The notes beneath the pieces were generated by a model. The model ran no database searches, was not told the DNA's origin, and was given only the letters and a program-made list of their open reading frames with translations. The translations under genes and the position numbers were made by a program. Shown one piece after another: positions 63,981 through 64,000 of a DNA stretch of 64,000 nucleotides (position 1 is the first letter of the stretch; each line of letters opens with the position of its first letter). The stretch spans positions 47,622 to 111,621 of the forward strand of contig NZ_QSOC01000001.1 of assembly GCF_003466125.1 (NCBI RefSeq). Direction: 5' to 3'. Source of the stretch: Collinsella sp. TM10-22. GTDB lineage: Bacteria; Actinomycetota; Coriobacteriia; Coriobacteriales; Coriobacteriaceae.

Positions 63981-64000
63981 CGCGCCGGCAAACGCCGGCG
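63981..64000 (+). terminator. hairpin at the window end
   Basis: CGCCGGC, AAA, then GCCGGCG-type sequence forms a GC-rich stem that is cut by the window edge. It may terminate the surface-protein gene. Confidence 0.4.

Overview
The window looks like a chromosomal segment of a gut actinobacterium of class Coriobacteriia, most likely Collinsella. This is inferred from high GC, the trigger factor-clpP-clpX order, a four-domain ribosomal protein S1, class A RNase P RNA, many AAAGG-type Shine-Dalgarno sites and the style of its sortase-anchored surface proteins. No 16S gene is present, so the assignment rests on gene content and family resemblance.

Layout. 1-5.5 kb: a HAD phosphatase, then argG and argH for arginine synthesis (argG behind a candidate arginine leader-peptide attenuator) and ndk. 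5.5-10.9 kb: rpiB, a CyuA/UPF0597 cysteine desulfidase-like gene, two XRE membrane regulators (one a chimera) and an SPFH/ribbon-helix-helix pair. 11-18 kb: a Mef-like efflux pump behind a 9-codon leader ORF, a frameshifted membrane protein, an Ogt-like protein, HAD phosphatases, trpS and a DeoR remnant. 18.4-28.5 kb: rpsA, rnpB, yigZ, metY, a DHA2 transporter, xpt, an RF-like GGQ protein, a lipid kinase and a ClC channel. 28.6-36.9 kb: a decay zone with remnants of moeA, mog, a sortase-anchored adhesin, selA, selB, tRNA-Sec and a molybdenum-hydroxylase FAD subunit, between intact brnQ, tRNA-Pro, tRNA-Gly, a formate/nitrite transporter and gdhA. 37-45 kb: tRNA-Leu, tig, clpP, clpX, valS, folC. 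45-53 kb: an Xaa-Pro peptidase, a repeat cluster, a glycerol-3-phosphate-dehydrogenase-type operon with DUF1667, a zinc-ribbon protein and thrS. 53.3-62.4 kb: a compact Wzx/Wzy polysaccharide operon headed by a LoaP/NusG-like antiterminator. 62.8 kb to the end: a sortase-type surface protein.

Main observations. (1) An Arg-rich leader ORF plus a terminator precede argG. (2) Two dispersed copies of a roughly 120-nt element keep identical loop blocks while their closing stems differ in sequence but stay fully paired. (3) selA, selB, selC, moeA, mog and a Mo-hydroxylase FAD gene are all broken within 8 kb, which suggests joint loss of the selenium and molybdenum enzyme systems. (4) The polysaccharide operon carries G10 and G9 tracts and an in-frame hexanucleotide repeat, all candidate contingency sequences. 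(5) A 37-bp palindromic repeat occurs at five full or near-full sites, and other inverted-repeat elements cluster at 46.5-47 kb and 50.3-50.5 kb. (6) An 18-bp direct repeat of the tRNA-Gly 3' end marks an apparent integration scar.
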